From: JACDAN01 sp963834825
GTDB taxonomy: Bacteria; Actinomycetota; Thermoleophilia; Gaiellales; Gaiellaceae
Reading direction: 5' to 3'
Assembly: GCA_963834825.1 (NCBI GenBank)
Contig: CAWICZ010000015.1
Span: forward strand, 62,001-126,000
DNA: 64,000 nt
The translations under genes and the position numbers were made by a program. Below, piece by piece: positions 34,598 through 43,389 of the stretch. The notes below the pieces were generated by a model. It was not told where the DNA came from. It saw only the letters and a program-made list of their open reading frames with translations, and searched no databases. Each line of letters opens with the position of its first letter. Within the stretch, counting starts at the first letter, position 1.

Positions 34598-36006
34598 TTG
34601 CGCCTCCAAGTGCTTCTGCTCGTGCTCGTCGGCGTCCTCGCAGGCTGTGGGGGCGGTGACGACGGAGGGAGCGGCGGCGCCACCGGCACCGGAGGCGGCA
34701 CCGCGAGTGAAGGCGAGGAAGTCTTCGCCTCCGCGGGTTGCGGCGGCTGCCACACCTACTCGCCTGCAGGCTCGAACGGCTCGGTCGGGCCGAACCTCGA
34801 CGACGCGAACGTCACGTTCGAGCAGGCCGTCGAGCAGGTCACGAACGGCGGCGGTGGGATGCCGCCGTTCAAGGGCGATCTGACCCAGGAGCAGATCGAT
34901 GCGGTCGCACGGTTCGTCACCGAGGGCGGCCGCTCGGCGTCAGGCGGCGGTGGCGGCGGTGGGAGGTCCGCCGTCGGCCCCTTTTCGCCCTGACGGAACC
35001 AGACTCGAGGGCTGCCTAGACGCAGACTGCCGCCGCCAGGCGTTCGGGAACATCGCGTACCACGAGGGCCCGAAGCCGGCGCTCGATCTCTTCCAGGAGA
35101 AGCTCGCCGACGACAAGGCGGTCGAGGCCGACTGCCACCGCATCGCCCACACGATCGGCGCCGCGTCGCTCGTCTACTACGACGGGAGCGTGGCGAAGGC
35201 GCTCGCGAACGGCCGGTCGACCTGCTGGTCCGGGTATTACCACGGGGTCGTCGAGCGGTCGTTCGTCGGCGCGTCTCGGGCGGAGCTCCCGGCCAGATCC
35301 CGCCGGATCTGTGCCGATCCGGACATCCGCCGCACGAGCTTCCTCGCCTACCAGTGCGTGCATGGGCTCGGGCACGGGCTGATGATCCACACCGGCTACG
35401 ACCTGCCCGCCGCGCTCGTCGTCTGCAACAAGCTCGAGACGGCCTGGGATCACGACTCGTGCGAGGCCGGCGTCTTCATGGAGAACATCTCCTCCTCGTA
35501 CGGGATCAAGTCGCGCTGGCTCAAGGATGACGACTTGATCTACCCGTGCAATGCGATCGCCGAGCGCTACAAGCTCTACTGCTACCTGATCCTCACCTCG
35601 CGGGTGCTTCAGGCCAACGGCTACGACTGGGAGCAGACCGTGGCGACCTGCCGGCGTAGCGACAAGGGCTGGGTCCCGACCTGCTTCCAGTCCCTAGGGC
35701 GCGACGCCTCGGGCAGCTCACGGCAGGATCCCGCCGAAGATCCTGGAGATTTGCGCGCTCGCCGGGGACATGACGGACGAGTGCATCTACGGCGCGGCGC
35801 GGGACGTCACCTCGAACGACGCGAGCCCGCGGCGGTCGAAGGTGCTCTGCGAGTCGGCGGCGCCGCAGTTCCGGGCGTACTGCTTCGAGGGGATCGGGAC
35901 GATCCTCGGCGGCATGCACGCCTACCGGGATGGCCGGCGGGCCGCCTGTCGGGCAGTGACGACGCGCTACTTCACCGCCTGCGCGCGCGGCGCGGTCGCC
36001 GTCTAG
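34598..36006 (+). CDS. Cytochrome c domain fused to a His/Cys-rich domain of unknown function, two frameshifts
   Basis: The N-terminus is a lipoprotein signal (LLLVLVGVLAGCGGG), then a mono-haem cytochrome c (ASAGCGGCHTYSPAG, GGGGMPPFKGDLTQEQ). After a Gly-rich linker and a break near 34970 comes a ~330-residue domain: DCHRIAHTIGAASL, CWSGYYHGVVE, QCVHGLGHGLMIHTGYDL, CEAGVFMENISSS, YPCNAIAERYKLYCYL and CFQSLGRDASG. A one-base insertion near 35725 precedes the end (ECIYGAARDVTSND; ARGAVAV). The repeated His and Cys motifs suggest metal or redox chemistry outside the membrane. I do not recognise the domain's function. If the frames are real breaks, these would be two genes. Confidence 0.75.
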
Positions 36007-36022
36007 TGCCGCTTCAGGTGAT

Positions 36023-36069
36023 ACTGCCGCACTTCTGGGTCTGAGCACCAAGCCAATGCGCACTCCGAC
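36023..36069 (-). repeat. Half copy (C) of the dispersed palindrome
   Basis: The stretch with CTTCTGGGTC, GAGCACCAAGCC and CGCACTCCGAC on the plus strand matches the left half of the elements at 5204 and 50407, in the same orientation. The right half is missing and is replaced by a terminator. It lies in the 138-base gap between the cytochrome fusion gene and dipZ and does not precede a start codon. Confidence 0.65.
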
Positions 36070-36091
36070 AAAAAAAGGCTGGAGAGCCTTT
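36070..36091 (-). terminator. Intrinsic terminator downstream of dipZ
   Basis: On the minus strand AAAGGCT, a 4-base loop and AGCCTTT are followed by more T residues (seven in all), 54 bases after the dipZ stop. The plus-strand gene ending at 36006 converges here and may also use it, though its U-tract would be short. Confidence 0.75.
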
Positions 36092-36144
36092 AGGAGGCCC
36101 GCTCTCTCCCCCCCCGCTCCCCCGCCAAAAAGCAGACTTGCGGA

Positions 36145-37749
36145 CTAGCCGAAGGTGAACGCATAGGCCGAGAGCCCGGGCGAGAACCGCAGCTCGAGCA
36201 GGCCTTCGCTCAGTGTCGGCAGGTCGAGCAGCGTGTACAGGCGTGGCTCGCCGCGAACGTCGATCGTCTTCTCGGGGCGGCCGTTGAGCAGCACGTCGAG
36301 ACGACCCTGACCGCCGAGGACCAGGTTCACCTGACGGGCGAGGAACTGAAGGCGTAGCCGGGCGTTGCGGACGGCGACGAGCCGTTGGCGCTCGACGCGG
36401 ATGCGGCCGGAATAGGCGAGCTCGTCCGAGCCGAGCCCGGCGGCCGGGAACCGATAGCCCGCCACGCGGTCGGGGAGGACGAAGCTCCCGACGAACCGGT
36501 CGAGCCGCTCGTAGCCGAGGTACGACTCCGGCGTCGTCCGCACCTGGGGCGTCCGGTCGGCCACGCTCGTTGACCGGCCCGCGACCATCTCGCCGAGGTA
36601 GCGGCGGATCTGGCTCTCCGTCTCCTCGTACTCGCCCTCGCCGAAGTGGTGGTAGCGAAGGCGTCCCTGGCGATCGATCAGGTACTTCGCGGGCCAGTAC
36701 TCGTTCGCGTACGCAGTCCACGTCGCGAAGTCGTTGTCGAGCGCGACCGGGTAGCGGATCCCGAGCTTGCGCACCGCCCTGCGAACGTTGTCCGGCACAC
36801 GCTCGAAGGCGAACTCGGGCGCGTGCATGCCGATGATCGTCAGCCCGTCGTCGCGATAGGCGGCATCCCAGGCCTTCAGATGCGGAAGCGTGCGGAGACA
36901 GTTGACGCAGGAGTACGTCCAGAAGTCGATCAGGACGACCTTGCCGCGGAGTCGACGGAGGGTCAGCGGGTCGGAGTTGATCCACTGCGCGATGCCCCTG
37001 ATCTCCGGGGCGGCCGCGGCGTTCGGGGTCGACGCCGGCGCGTTGGTGAGCTCACGCAGCTCGCGGCGGGCCGTCGGGTTCCGTTCGATCCGCTGCTGCA
37101 GCTCTTCCGTGTAGCCGGGGACCGCGGTCGTGAACCGCTGATCGGCGCCGAAGGCGATCGCGAGTGCCGTGACGCCGATCACGGCGCCTGCCACCCGGCG
37201 GGTCGTCTCGGCATGCTGCCGGAGGAGGGCCAGGCGGTTCCCGAAGATGGCGACCGCCAGCATCGGGAGAGCAGCGCCGAGCGCGTACGCGAACGTGACC
37301 AGGAGCGTTCGCACGCCGGCGTCCCCGGTCGCCGACAACGCGGTGACGGCGGCGAGCACCGGGCCGGCGCAGGGAACGAAGACGAGCCCGAGGCTCGCAC
37401 CGAGCACGAACCCGTTGCCGTCCACGCTCGCGCGCCGTCGCGTCAGGAAGAGGAAGGGGCGCTCGAGCAGTCCGGCGAGGGGAGGGAAGAGGAGCGTCGC
37501 CGCGAGGAGAAGCAACAGCGCGATCGCGAGGTTCCGAAGGAAGTCGTCGGGCAGGCCGAGCGCGCTGAGAAGCGATGCACCGGCGACGGTGAAGACCGTG
37601 AAGCTGCCGACGAGGCCGGCGATGATCGCGTATGGACGCCGTCCCGAGGCGCCGCCGGCGAGCAGGATCGGCAGCACGGGCAGGATGCACGGCGAGATCG
37701 CCGTGATCACCCCGGCCAGGAACGCGATGCCGAGCAGGACCAGCATCAC
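36145..37749 (-). CDS. dipZ: DipZ-like CcdA-thioredoxin fusion protein
   Basis: 534 residues. The N-terminal ~240 are a CcdA/DsbD-type membrane domain with the two redox cysteines in ITAISPCILPVLPILLAGG and GLVFVPCAGPVLAAVTAL. A thioredoxin-like TlpA domain follows (LIDFWTYSCVNCLRTLPHLK, CxxC). The C-terminal ~150 residues are beta-rich (GELRFSPG-like end; SEGLLELRFSPGLSAYAF), as in mycobacterial DipZ. It passes reducing power from the cytoplasm to outer thiols, useful for cytochrome c maturation; two cytochrome c genes are nearby. It starts at GTG 37749 or ATG 37746, 42 bases after sufD. Confidence 0.93.
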   Translation of the reverse strand: MMLVLLGIAFLAGVITAISPCILPVLPILLAGGASGRRPYAIIAGLVGSFTVFTVAGASLLSALGLPDDFLRNLAIALLLLLAATLLFPPLAGLLERPFLFLTRRRASVDGNGFVLGASLGLVFVPCAGPVLAAVTALSATGDAGVRTLLVTFAYALGAALPMLAVAIFGNRLALLRQHAETTRRVAGAVIGVTALAIAFGADQRFTTAVPGYTEELQQRIERNPTARRELRELTNAPASTPNAAAAPEIRGIAQWINSDPLTLRRLRGKVVLIDFWTYSCVNCLRTLPHLKAWDAAYRDDGLTIIGMHAPEFAFERVPDNVRRAVRKLGIRYPVALDNDFATWTAYANEYWPAKYLIDRQGRLRYHHFGEGEYEETESQIRRYLGEMVAGRSTSVADRTPQVRTTPESYLGYERLDRFVGSFVLPDRVAGYRFPAAGLGSDELAYSGRIRVERQRLVAVRNARLRLQFLARQVNLVLGGQGRLDVLLNGRPEKTIDVRGEPRLYTLLDLPTLSEGLLELRFSPGLSAYAFTFG

Positions 37750-37791
37750 CCGCAGCGTACGGGTCGCGCGGTGACGTAAGGCCTTAAATCA

Positions 37792-38976
37792 CTACGCCTG
37801 CGGGATGCGGGCCTCGAGCGCCTCGCCGAGCGCCTCGCGCACCGGCTCGAGCTCGATCCGGTCGAGCGCGTCCGAGAAGAAGCCACGGACGATCAGTCGC
37901 TCGGCCTCGCCGCGGGAGAGGCCGCGGGCCATCAGGTAGAAGAGCTGCTCCCGGTCGACCTGACCGACGGTGGCGCCGTGCGTGCAGCGGACGTCGTTGG
38001 CGAGGATCTCGAGGCCGGGAATCGGGACCGCGTGCGTCGTCGGCGAGAGCATCAGGTTCCGGTTCTCCTGGTAGGCGTTCGTCCGCTGGGCGTCCTCCTC
38101 GACGCGGATCATGCCGCGCCAAACCGCGGTCGCCCTGTCCCGGAGCGCGCCCTTGAAGGCGAAGTCCGAGGTCGTGTTCGGCGCGTCGTGGAGCTGGTAA
38201 GTGTCGTAGTCCAGGTGCTGGTCGCCGTCCGCGAAGTAGGCACCGGTCACGCGCGAGGTCGCTCCGGGACCGGTGAGGTCGTTCTGGATCCACGTCTTGC
38301 CCTTCTTCGACCCGAAACCGCCGGCGACCCAGTCGAGCTCGGCATCCCGTTCGACACGCGCGTGGTGGGACGCGAAGTGCCAGGTCTCCAGCGAGAGATT
38401 CTGGATCGAGACGTACTCGAGCTTCGCCGCCTGCTCGACGAAGAGCTCGACGACGGCGTTCGTGTAGCCCTTGAGCTCCGGCGACGACGACGCGTACTCC
38501 TCGATCAGCGTGAAGCGGCTCTCCGGCTCCGCGATCACGAGCAGCCGGAAGAAGAGCGAGCCGTCTTCGAGAGCGTTGACGATCCGTACGGACAGCGGTT
38601 GCTCGAGCTCGACGCCCCTGGGCACGACGACGAGCAGGCCGTGCTCCCAGGCGGCCGCGTTGTGCGCCGCGAACTTCTCCTCGGTCCCGACGAGCTTCCC
38701 GAGCCGCTCGTGGTCGGTCAACGGCTCGAAGGTGACGCCTTCGGGAGCGTTCCGGACGATCGTGATGCCGCCCTCGTCTACCGTGGCCATTGCGGCCACG
38801 TCGACGTCGAGCAGCGTCTCCGCAGAACGCGGCTGGGGGCCAGGCCCCTGGCCATGGCCGTCACGGACAAAGGCGTCCGGATCAAAGCCGCGGAGATCGG
38901 TGAAGCGCCAGTGTTCGTCCGCCGTGTTCGGGAGCGGAAGCTCCGCGTAGCGCGCGGCAGCGGCGGCCCTATCCAC
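37792..38976 (-). CDS. sufD: Fe-S cluster assembly protein SufD
   Basis: 394 residues. SufD features: DEHWRFTDLRGFDPDAF near the N-terminus, a beta-helix core (YVSIQNLSLETWHFASHHAR, DYDTYQLHDAPNTTSDFAFK), and the C-terminal EILANDVRCTHGATVGQVD followed by LFYLMARGLSRGEAERLIVRG. It joins SufB and SufC in the scaffold complex that builds clusters from SufS/SufU sulfur. It is separated from sufB by VOC genes, the first of which overlaps its start by eight bases. Confidence 0.95.
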   Translation of the reverse strand: MDRAAAAARYAELPLPNTADEHWRFTDLRGFDPDAFVRDGHGQGPGPQPRSAETLLDVDVAAMATVDEGGITIVRNAPEGVTFEPLTDHERLGKLVGTEEKFAAHNAAAWEHGLLVVVPRGVELEQPLSVRIVNALEDGSLFFRLLVIAEPESRFTLIEEYASSSPELKGYTNAVVELFVEQAAKLEYVSIQNLSLETWHFASHHARVERDAELDWVAGGFGSKKGKTWIQNDLTGPGATSRVTGAYFADGDQHLDYDTYQLHDAPNTTSDFAFKGALRDRATAVWRGMIRVEEDAQRTNAYQENRNLMLSPTTHAVPIPGLEILANDVRCTHGATVGQVDREQLFYLMARGLSRGEAERLIVRGFFSDALDRIELEPVREALGEALEARIPQA

Positions 38977-39325
38977 GGGGCTTGTACCTCCGGTGCAGGA
39001 TCAGGACGTTGCCGTCGGGGTCCTTGACGAACCCCATGTGGCAAACGCCCGAGTCCTGGATGCCGATCACCTCGGCTCCGGCGCCGCGGAGCTCCTCGAC
39101 GGCCGCCTCAACGTCGGCGACGCGGAGCGCAATGCCGTTCTCGTTCGCGACGAAGGTCTCTCCCTGCTCCTCGGGATTCCAGAACGAGAGCGTGACGTTC
39201 GGTGTTTCGATCTCTCCCTCCGTGTACTCGCTCACCGGAAGTCCCAAGACGTCGCGATACCACGCAACGGCCCGCACGGCGTCCCGCGTCGGCACCGACA
39301 CGAAGTCGACCTCTTCGACGTGCAT
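38969..39325 (-). CDS. VOC-family (glyoxalase/dioxygenase fold) protein
   Basis: 118 residues, one VOC module: EEVDFVSVPTRDAVRAVAWY, NENGIALRVADVEAAVEEL and the closing motif DSGVCHMGFVKDPDGNVLIL. VOC metalloenzymes bind a divalent metal through a His/Glu set; possible ligands are the His in GVCHMGF and acidic residues near the end. The reaction is unknown. It overlaps sufD and follows the double-VOC gene with a one-base overlap, all inside the suf operon. Confidence 0.88.
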   Translation of the reverse strand: MHVEEVDFVSVPTRDAVRAVAWYRDVLGLPVSEYTEGEIETPNVTLSFWNPEEQGETFVANENGIALRVADVEAAVEELRGAGAEVIGIQDSGVCHMGFVKDPDGNVLILHRRYKPRG

Positions 39326-40075
39326 CAGGGCAGCCTGCCGTCGCGGTACGGCGCGTAGCGGTGGTGCAGGATCAGCGAGTTGCCGTCCGGGTCTTTGAAG
39401 AACGCCATGTGGCAGACACCGGAGTCGTAGGGCTCGGGGAACTCGAACTCCACGCCGGCCTCCTGAAGCCGTTGCATCGAGGCCTTCACATCGGGCACCC
39501 GGAGGGCGATTGCGAGTCTCGGGCTGAATTCGCCGCTCTCGCCCTTCTGCTGCGGCGTGCTGAGGACGAAACCGACGTTGCTGGTCTCGAGCTCGGGCCA
39601 CTCGTCACTCGTGTTCGGGTTCCGCTTCAGCCCGAGCGTCTCGCCGTAGAACTCGCCGGCCTGCTCACGATCCTTCACGTTGACGCCGATGAAGTCGGTC
39701 CGCTGCACCTCCGTCACCGGCACCTCCCAGCGCTCCAACGGCGCGTACCTCCGATGGAGCAACAGCGGGTTGCCGTCAGGGTCGGAGAAGGGCGCCCCGT
39801 TGCAGACGCCCGAGTCGAACGTGTCCATGCGGAACTCGACCCCGGTCTCCTCGACCTTCCGCCTGGCGTCGTCGACGTCTCGGGACGCCGATGCCGATCG
39901 CCCCACCGGGCGTCGAGAGCGCGATCGTCAGGTTGCCGGTCTCGTACTCGACCCAGCGCTCACCCGACGTGTTCGGGTTGCGTCCCAGTCCGAGCGTCCG
40001 GCCGTAGAACTCGTCTGCGACACCGAGATCGGAGACGGGGACGGCGATGAAGTCGACGCGCAGAGCGCCGATCAA
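39325..40075 (-). CDS. Double VOC-domain protein, one frameshift
   Basis: It starts at a TTG overlapping the sufB stop (TTGA): LIGALRVDFIAVPVSDLGVA, FYGRTLGLGRNPNTSGERW. The frame breaks near 39897 and continues to DSGVCNGAPFSDPDGNPLLL; it then runs without a stop into a second VOC module (VQRTDFIGVNVKDREQAGEF, DSGVCHMAFFKDPDGNSLIL). The GTG at 39717 could also start a separate second gene. The three VOC modules of this locus share DSGVC and DPDGN, so they arose by duplication. Function unknown. Confidence 0.8.
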
Positions 40076-41502
40076 CCGACGGAGCCCTCCATCTGGAGCT
40101 GGATCAGGCGGTTCATCTCGACCGCGTACTCGAGCGGGAGCTCCTTCGTGATCGGCTCGACGAAGCCGGAGACGATCATCGCGCTCGCCTCAGCCTCCGT
40201 CAGGCCGCGGCTCATCAGGTAGAAGAGCTGCTCCTCGCCGATCTTCGACACCGTCGCCTCGTGGCCGATGTCGACGTTGTCCTCGTCGATCCGCATGTAG
40301 GGGTACGTGTCGGAACGGGAGTCCTCGTCGAGGATCAGCGCATCGCAGACGACCTTGGACTTCGACCCGGCGGCGCCCTTCGCAACCTCGAGCAGACCGC
40401 GGTAGCCGGCACGGCCACCGTTCTTGGAGATCGACTTCGACGTGATCACCGAGGTCGTGTTCGGCGCCACGTGAACGGCCTTGCCCCCGGCGTCCTGGTG
40501 CTGTCCTTCGCCGGCGAACGCGATCGAGAGCACCTCGCCGTGGGCTCGCTCACCGAGCAGCCAGATCGCGGGGTACTTCATCGTCAGCTTGGAGCCGAGG
40601 TTCCCGTCGACCCATTCCATGACCGCGTCCTCGTACGCGACCGCCCGCTTGGTGACGAGGTTGTAGACGTTCGTCGACCAGTTCTGGATCGTCGTGTACC
40701 GGCAGCGGGCGCCACGCTTGACGATGATCTCGACGACCGCCGAGTGCAGCGAGTCGCTCGAGTAGATCGGCGCCGTGCAGCCCTCGACGTAGTGGACCTG
40801 TGCGCCTTCGTCGACGATGATCAGCGTGCGCTCGAACTGGCCCATGTTCTCCGCGTTGATGCGGAAGTAGGCCTGGAGCGGCATCTCGACCTTGACCCCC
40901 GGCGGCACGTAGATGAACGAGCCGCCCGACCAGACGGCGGAGTTCAGCGCCGCGAACTTGTTGTCGTTCTGCGGGATGATCGTGCCGAAGTACTGCTTGA
41001 CGAGCTCCTCGTGCTCGCGCAGGCCCGAATCCATGTCGAGGAAGAGCACGCCCTGGGCCTCGAGGTCCTCCTTGAGCTTGTGGTAGACGACTTCGCTCTC
41101 GTACTGGGCTCCGACGCCGGCGAGGTACTTCTTCTCCGCCTCGGGGATCCCGAGCTTGTCCCAGGTGTCCTTGATGTCCGACGGCAGGTCGTCCCACGAC
41201 TTGGCCTGCTTCTCGGTCGGCCGGATGTAGTAGAAGATGTTGTCGAAGTCGATCCCCGTGACGTCGCCGCCCCAGGTCGGGAGCGGGCGCGCCAGGAAGT
41301 ACTCGAGCGACTTGAGCCGGAACTTCCGCATCCAGTCGGGCTCGTTCTTGTGCTCGGAGATCGCGGCGACGAGCTCCGGCGACAGGCCCCGGCCGGACTT
41401 GAAGAAGTAGTCCTCAGCCGCGTCGGGCGTGTGGAAGCCGTACTTGTAGTCGCTGCCGATCTCGGCGACGACCTGCGTCTCGGTCTTCTCCTTGACTGCC
41501 AT
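40072..41502 (-). CDS. sufB: Fe-S cluster assembly protein SufB
   Basis: 476 residues. It has DYKYGFHTPDAAEDYFFKSG, RPLPTWGGDVTGIDFDNIFY, QVHYVEGCTAPIYSSDSLHS (conserved Cys of SufB), MKYPAIWLLGERAHGEVLSI and the C-terminal DEDNVDIGHEATVSKIGEEQ. SufB is the main scaffold of the SufBC2D complex. Its ATG overlaps the sufC stop (TGATG). The order sufC-sufB-VOC-VOC-sufD, all with overlaps, indicates one transcript. Confidence 0.97.
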   Translation of the reverse strand: MAVKEKTETQVVAEIGSDYKYGFHTPDAAEDYFFKSGRGLSPELVAAISEHKNEPDWMRKFRLKSLEYFLARPLPTWGGDVTGIDFDNIFYYIRPTEKQAKSWDDLPSDIKDTWDKLGIPEAEKKYLAGVGAQYESEVVYHKLKEDLEAQGVLFLDMDSGLREHEELVKQYFGTIIPQNDNKFAALNSAVWSGGSFIYVPPGVKVEMPLQAYFRINAENMGQFERTLIIVDEGAQVHYVEGCTAPIYSSDSLHSAVVEIIVKRGARCRYTTIQNWSTNVYNLVTKRAVAYEDAVMEWVDGNLGSKLTMKYPAIWLLGERAHGEVLSIAFAGEGQHQDAGGKAVHVAPNTTSVITSKSISKNGGRAGYRGLLEVAKGAAGSKSKVVCDALILDEDSRSDTYPYMRIDEDNVDIGHEATVSKIGEEQLFYLMSRGLTEAEASAMIVSGFVEPITKELPLEYAVEMNRLIQLQMEGSVG

Positions 41503-42284
41503 CAGCTCTCAACCTTCTCCGGAACCTTCTCGGGCATGAATGCCTCGTACCCTTCTGCCTCCAGTGTATGCGCCAGCTCGGGCCCGCCCTCGGCGACGAT
41601 TCGGCCGTCGACGAAGACGTGGACGTAGTCCGGCTCGATGTAGTTGAGAATTCGCTGGTAGTGCGTGATCACGAGCGCGCCCATCTCCGGGCCGACCAGC
41701 TCGCGGACGCCGGCCGCGACCACCTTCAACGCGTCGATGTCGAGCCCTGAGTCGGTCTCGTCGAGCACGGCGATCTTCGGGGTCAGCATCGCCATCTGCA
41801 GGATCTCGACGCGCTTCTTCTCGCCGCCGGAGAATCCGTCGTTGACGTAGCGCTGCGCGAGCTCCCGCGGAATGCGCAGGCGCTCCATCGCCGCGAGCAT
41901 CTCCTTGCGGAACTCGGGCACCGGGATCGGGTCGTCCTCGCCGGCGCGCGCCTTGCGGATCGCGTTGATCGCGGAGCGCATGAAACTCGTGACGGTGACG
42001 CCGGGGATCGCATGCGGGTACTGGAACGCGAGGAAGAGGCCGCGCTGCGCGCGCTCGTCGGCGCCGAGCTCCGTGACGTCCTCGCCGTCGAAGAGGATCT
42101 GGCCGTCCGTGATCTCGTACGCCGGATGGCCCATGAGCGCATAGGCAAGCGTCGACTTGCCCGAGCCGTTCGGGCCCATGACCGCGTGGATCTCGCCGCT
42201 CGAGACGACGAGGTCGACGCCCTTGACGATCTCGGTTCCGTCCTCGAGCGCGACGTGCAGATTCTTCAGCTCCAGTCGAGCCAA
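41502..42284 (-). CDS. sufC: SufC ATPase
   Basis: 260 residues from a TTG at 42284 behind GGAAGGAG; the longer open frame upstream lacks similarity. It shows LELKNLHVALEDGTEIVKGV, Walker A GPNGSGKSTLAYALMG, NDGFSGGEKKRVEILQM (SufC-specific signature) and VLDETDSGLDIDALKVVA. The ATPase drives conformational change of SufB/SufD. It is the first suf gene; a 102-base divergent gap separates it from tatA. No regulator gene is adjacent. Confidence 0.96.
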   Translation of the reverse strand: MARLELKNLHVALEDGTEIVKGVDLVVSSGEIHAVMGPNGSGKSTLAYALMGHPAYEITDGQILFDGEDVTELGADERAQRGLFLAFQYPHAIPGVTVTSFMRSAINAIRKARAGEDDPIPVPEFRKEMLAAMERLRIPRELAQRYVNDGFSGGEKKRVEILQMAMLTPKIAVLDETDSGLDIDALKVVAAGVRELVGPEMGALVITHYQRILNYIEPDYVHVFVDGRIVAEGGPELAHTLEAEGYEAFMPEKVPEKVES

Positions 42285-42386
42285 GCGACTCCTTCCCTGA
42301 CGTAGAACACGGGCCTTCCAGCCCGCCCACGGGGTCCATCGTAGCAACGTGCTTTTGACCGACCGGAGCGCTGCTAAGGTCCTGTC

Positions 42387-42620
42387 GTGCCCTTCGGTAT
42401 CGGCCTTCCTGAGTTGCTGATCTTCCTCGTCGTCGTGCTCCTGCTCTTCGGAGCGTCCAGGGTGCCGGAGATCGGGAAGTCGGTGGGAAAGGGCATGCGC
42501 GAGTTCAAGGATGCAGTGAGCGGACGCGACGACGACGAGCGCGCGCCGTCGCTCCCGCGGGCGCCGGAGGACGAGGAGAAGGTTGCCTCGCCGCCGCGCG
42601 AGCAGGACCGCGTCTCCTAG
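42387..42620 (+). CDS. tatA: Twin-arginine translocase subunit TatA
   Basis: 77 residues, GTG start. One N-terminal span with the TatA pattern GLPELLIFLVVVLLLFGASR, the FG-hinge, then an amphipathic helix (VPEIGKSVGKGMREFKDAVS) and an acidic, proline-containing tail. It forms the pore of the Tat pathway. The downstream tatC overlaps its 3' end. Confidence 0.95.
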   Translation: MPFGIGLPELLIFLVVVLLLFGASRVPEIGKSVGKGMREFKDAVSGRDDDERAPSLPRAPEDEEKVASPPREQDRVS

Positions 42621-43389
42621 GTTTCGGCATCTGAGACGGCTGCCGCGCCGGCTCGGCTACGGCGAGGAGGCGACGCTCGTCGAGCACCTCGACGAGCTGC
42701 GCTCGCGGCTGATCGTGTCGATCGTCGCGGTCGGCGTCTTCTTCCCGGTCGCATACGTCTTCCACGAACGACTGGTGGAGTGGCTGATGCGGCCGCTACC
42801 CGATGATCGAACGCTCGTCACGCTCGGCGTGACCGAACCGTTCACGACGAGCGTCAAGATCAGCTTCTACGCAGCGCTGGCGCTCGCGTTTCCCGTCCTC
42901 GTCTGGCAGGCGTGGAGTTTCTTCGCGCCGGCCGTCGAGGCAGGACGCCAGCGGATCGTGGCCCGCTTCGTCGCGATGGCGACCCTTCTCTTCGCCGGGG
43001 GCATGGCCTTTGCGTACTTCATCATCCTGCCCAGGGCGCTGTCGTTCCTGACCAACTACGACGACAACCTGTACGACATCCAGATCCGCGCGAGCTACTA
43101 CCTGTCCTTTGTCGCGCTGATGATCTTTGCCACCGGGCTCGTCTTCCAGCTTCCGATCTTCGTGCTCGCGCTGGTGCGTCTGCGCATCCTGACCACCGAC
43201 CAGCTGCGACGAAACCGCAAAATGGCCTATGTGCTGCTGCTCGGCGGCGCGATCCTCCTTCCGACGGTGGATCCCGTCTCGCTGGCGTTCGAGGTCGTCC
43301 CCCTCTGGGTTCTGTTCGAGCTCTCGATCTGGCTCTCCGTCGTGATGGAACGACGCTGGGCCGCCGCCGGTCGACTCGCGACCGAGTGA
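42583..43389 (+). CDS. tatC: Twin-arginine translocase subunit TatC
   Basis: About 268 residues. Six spans; TatC motifs include TLVEHLDELRSRLIVSIVA, TEPFTTSVKISFYAALALAF, WQAWSFFAPAVE and a PDPVSL-like TVDPVSLAFEVVPLWVLFEL. It recognises RR signal peptides. No ATG or GTG precedes the conserved region in this frame; the TTG at 42583 has a good ribosome-binding site (GAGGAGAAGG), so I use it, giving a 38-base overlap with tatA. The true start may be a few codons later. Confidence 0.92.
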   Translation: MPRRRASRTASPRFRHLRRLPRRLGYGEEATLVEHLDELRSRLIVSIVAVGVFFPVAYVFHERLVEWLMRPLPDDRTLVTLGVTEPFTTSVKISFYAALALAFPVLVWQAWSFFAPAVEAGRQRIVARFVAMATLLFAGGMAFAYFIILPRALSFLTNYDDNLYDIQIRASYYLSFVALMIFATGLVFQLPIFVLALVRLRILTTDQLRRNRKMAYVLLLGGAILLPTVDPVSLAFEVVPLWVLFELSIWLSVVMERRWAAAGRLATE

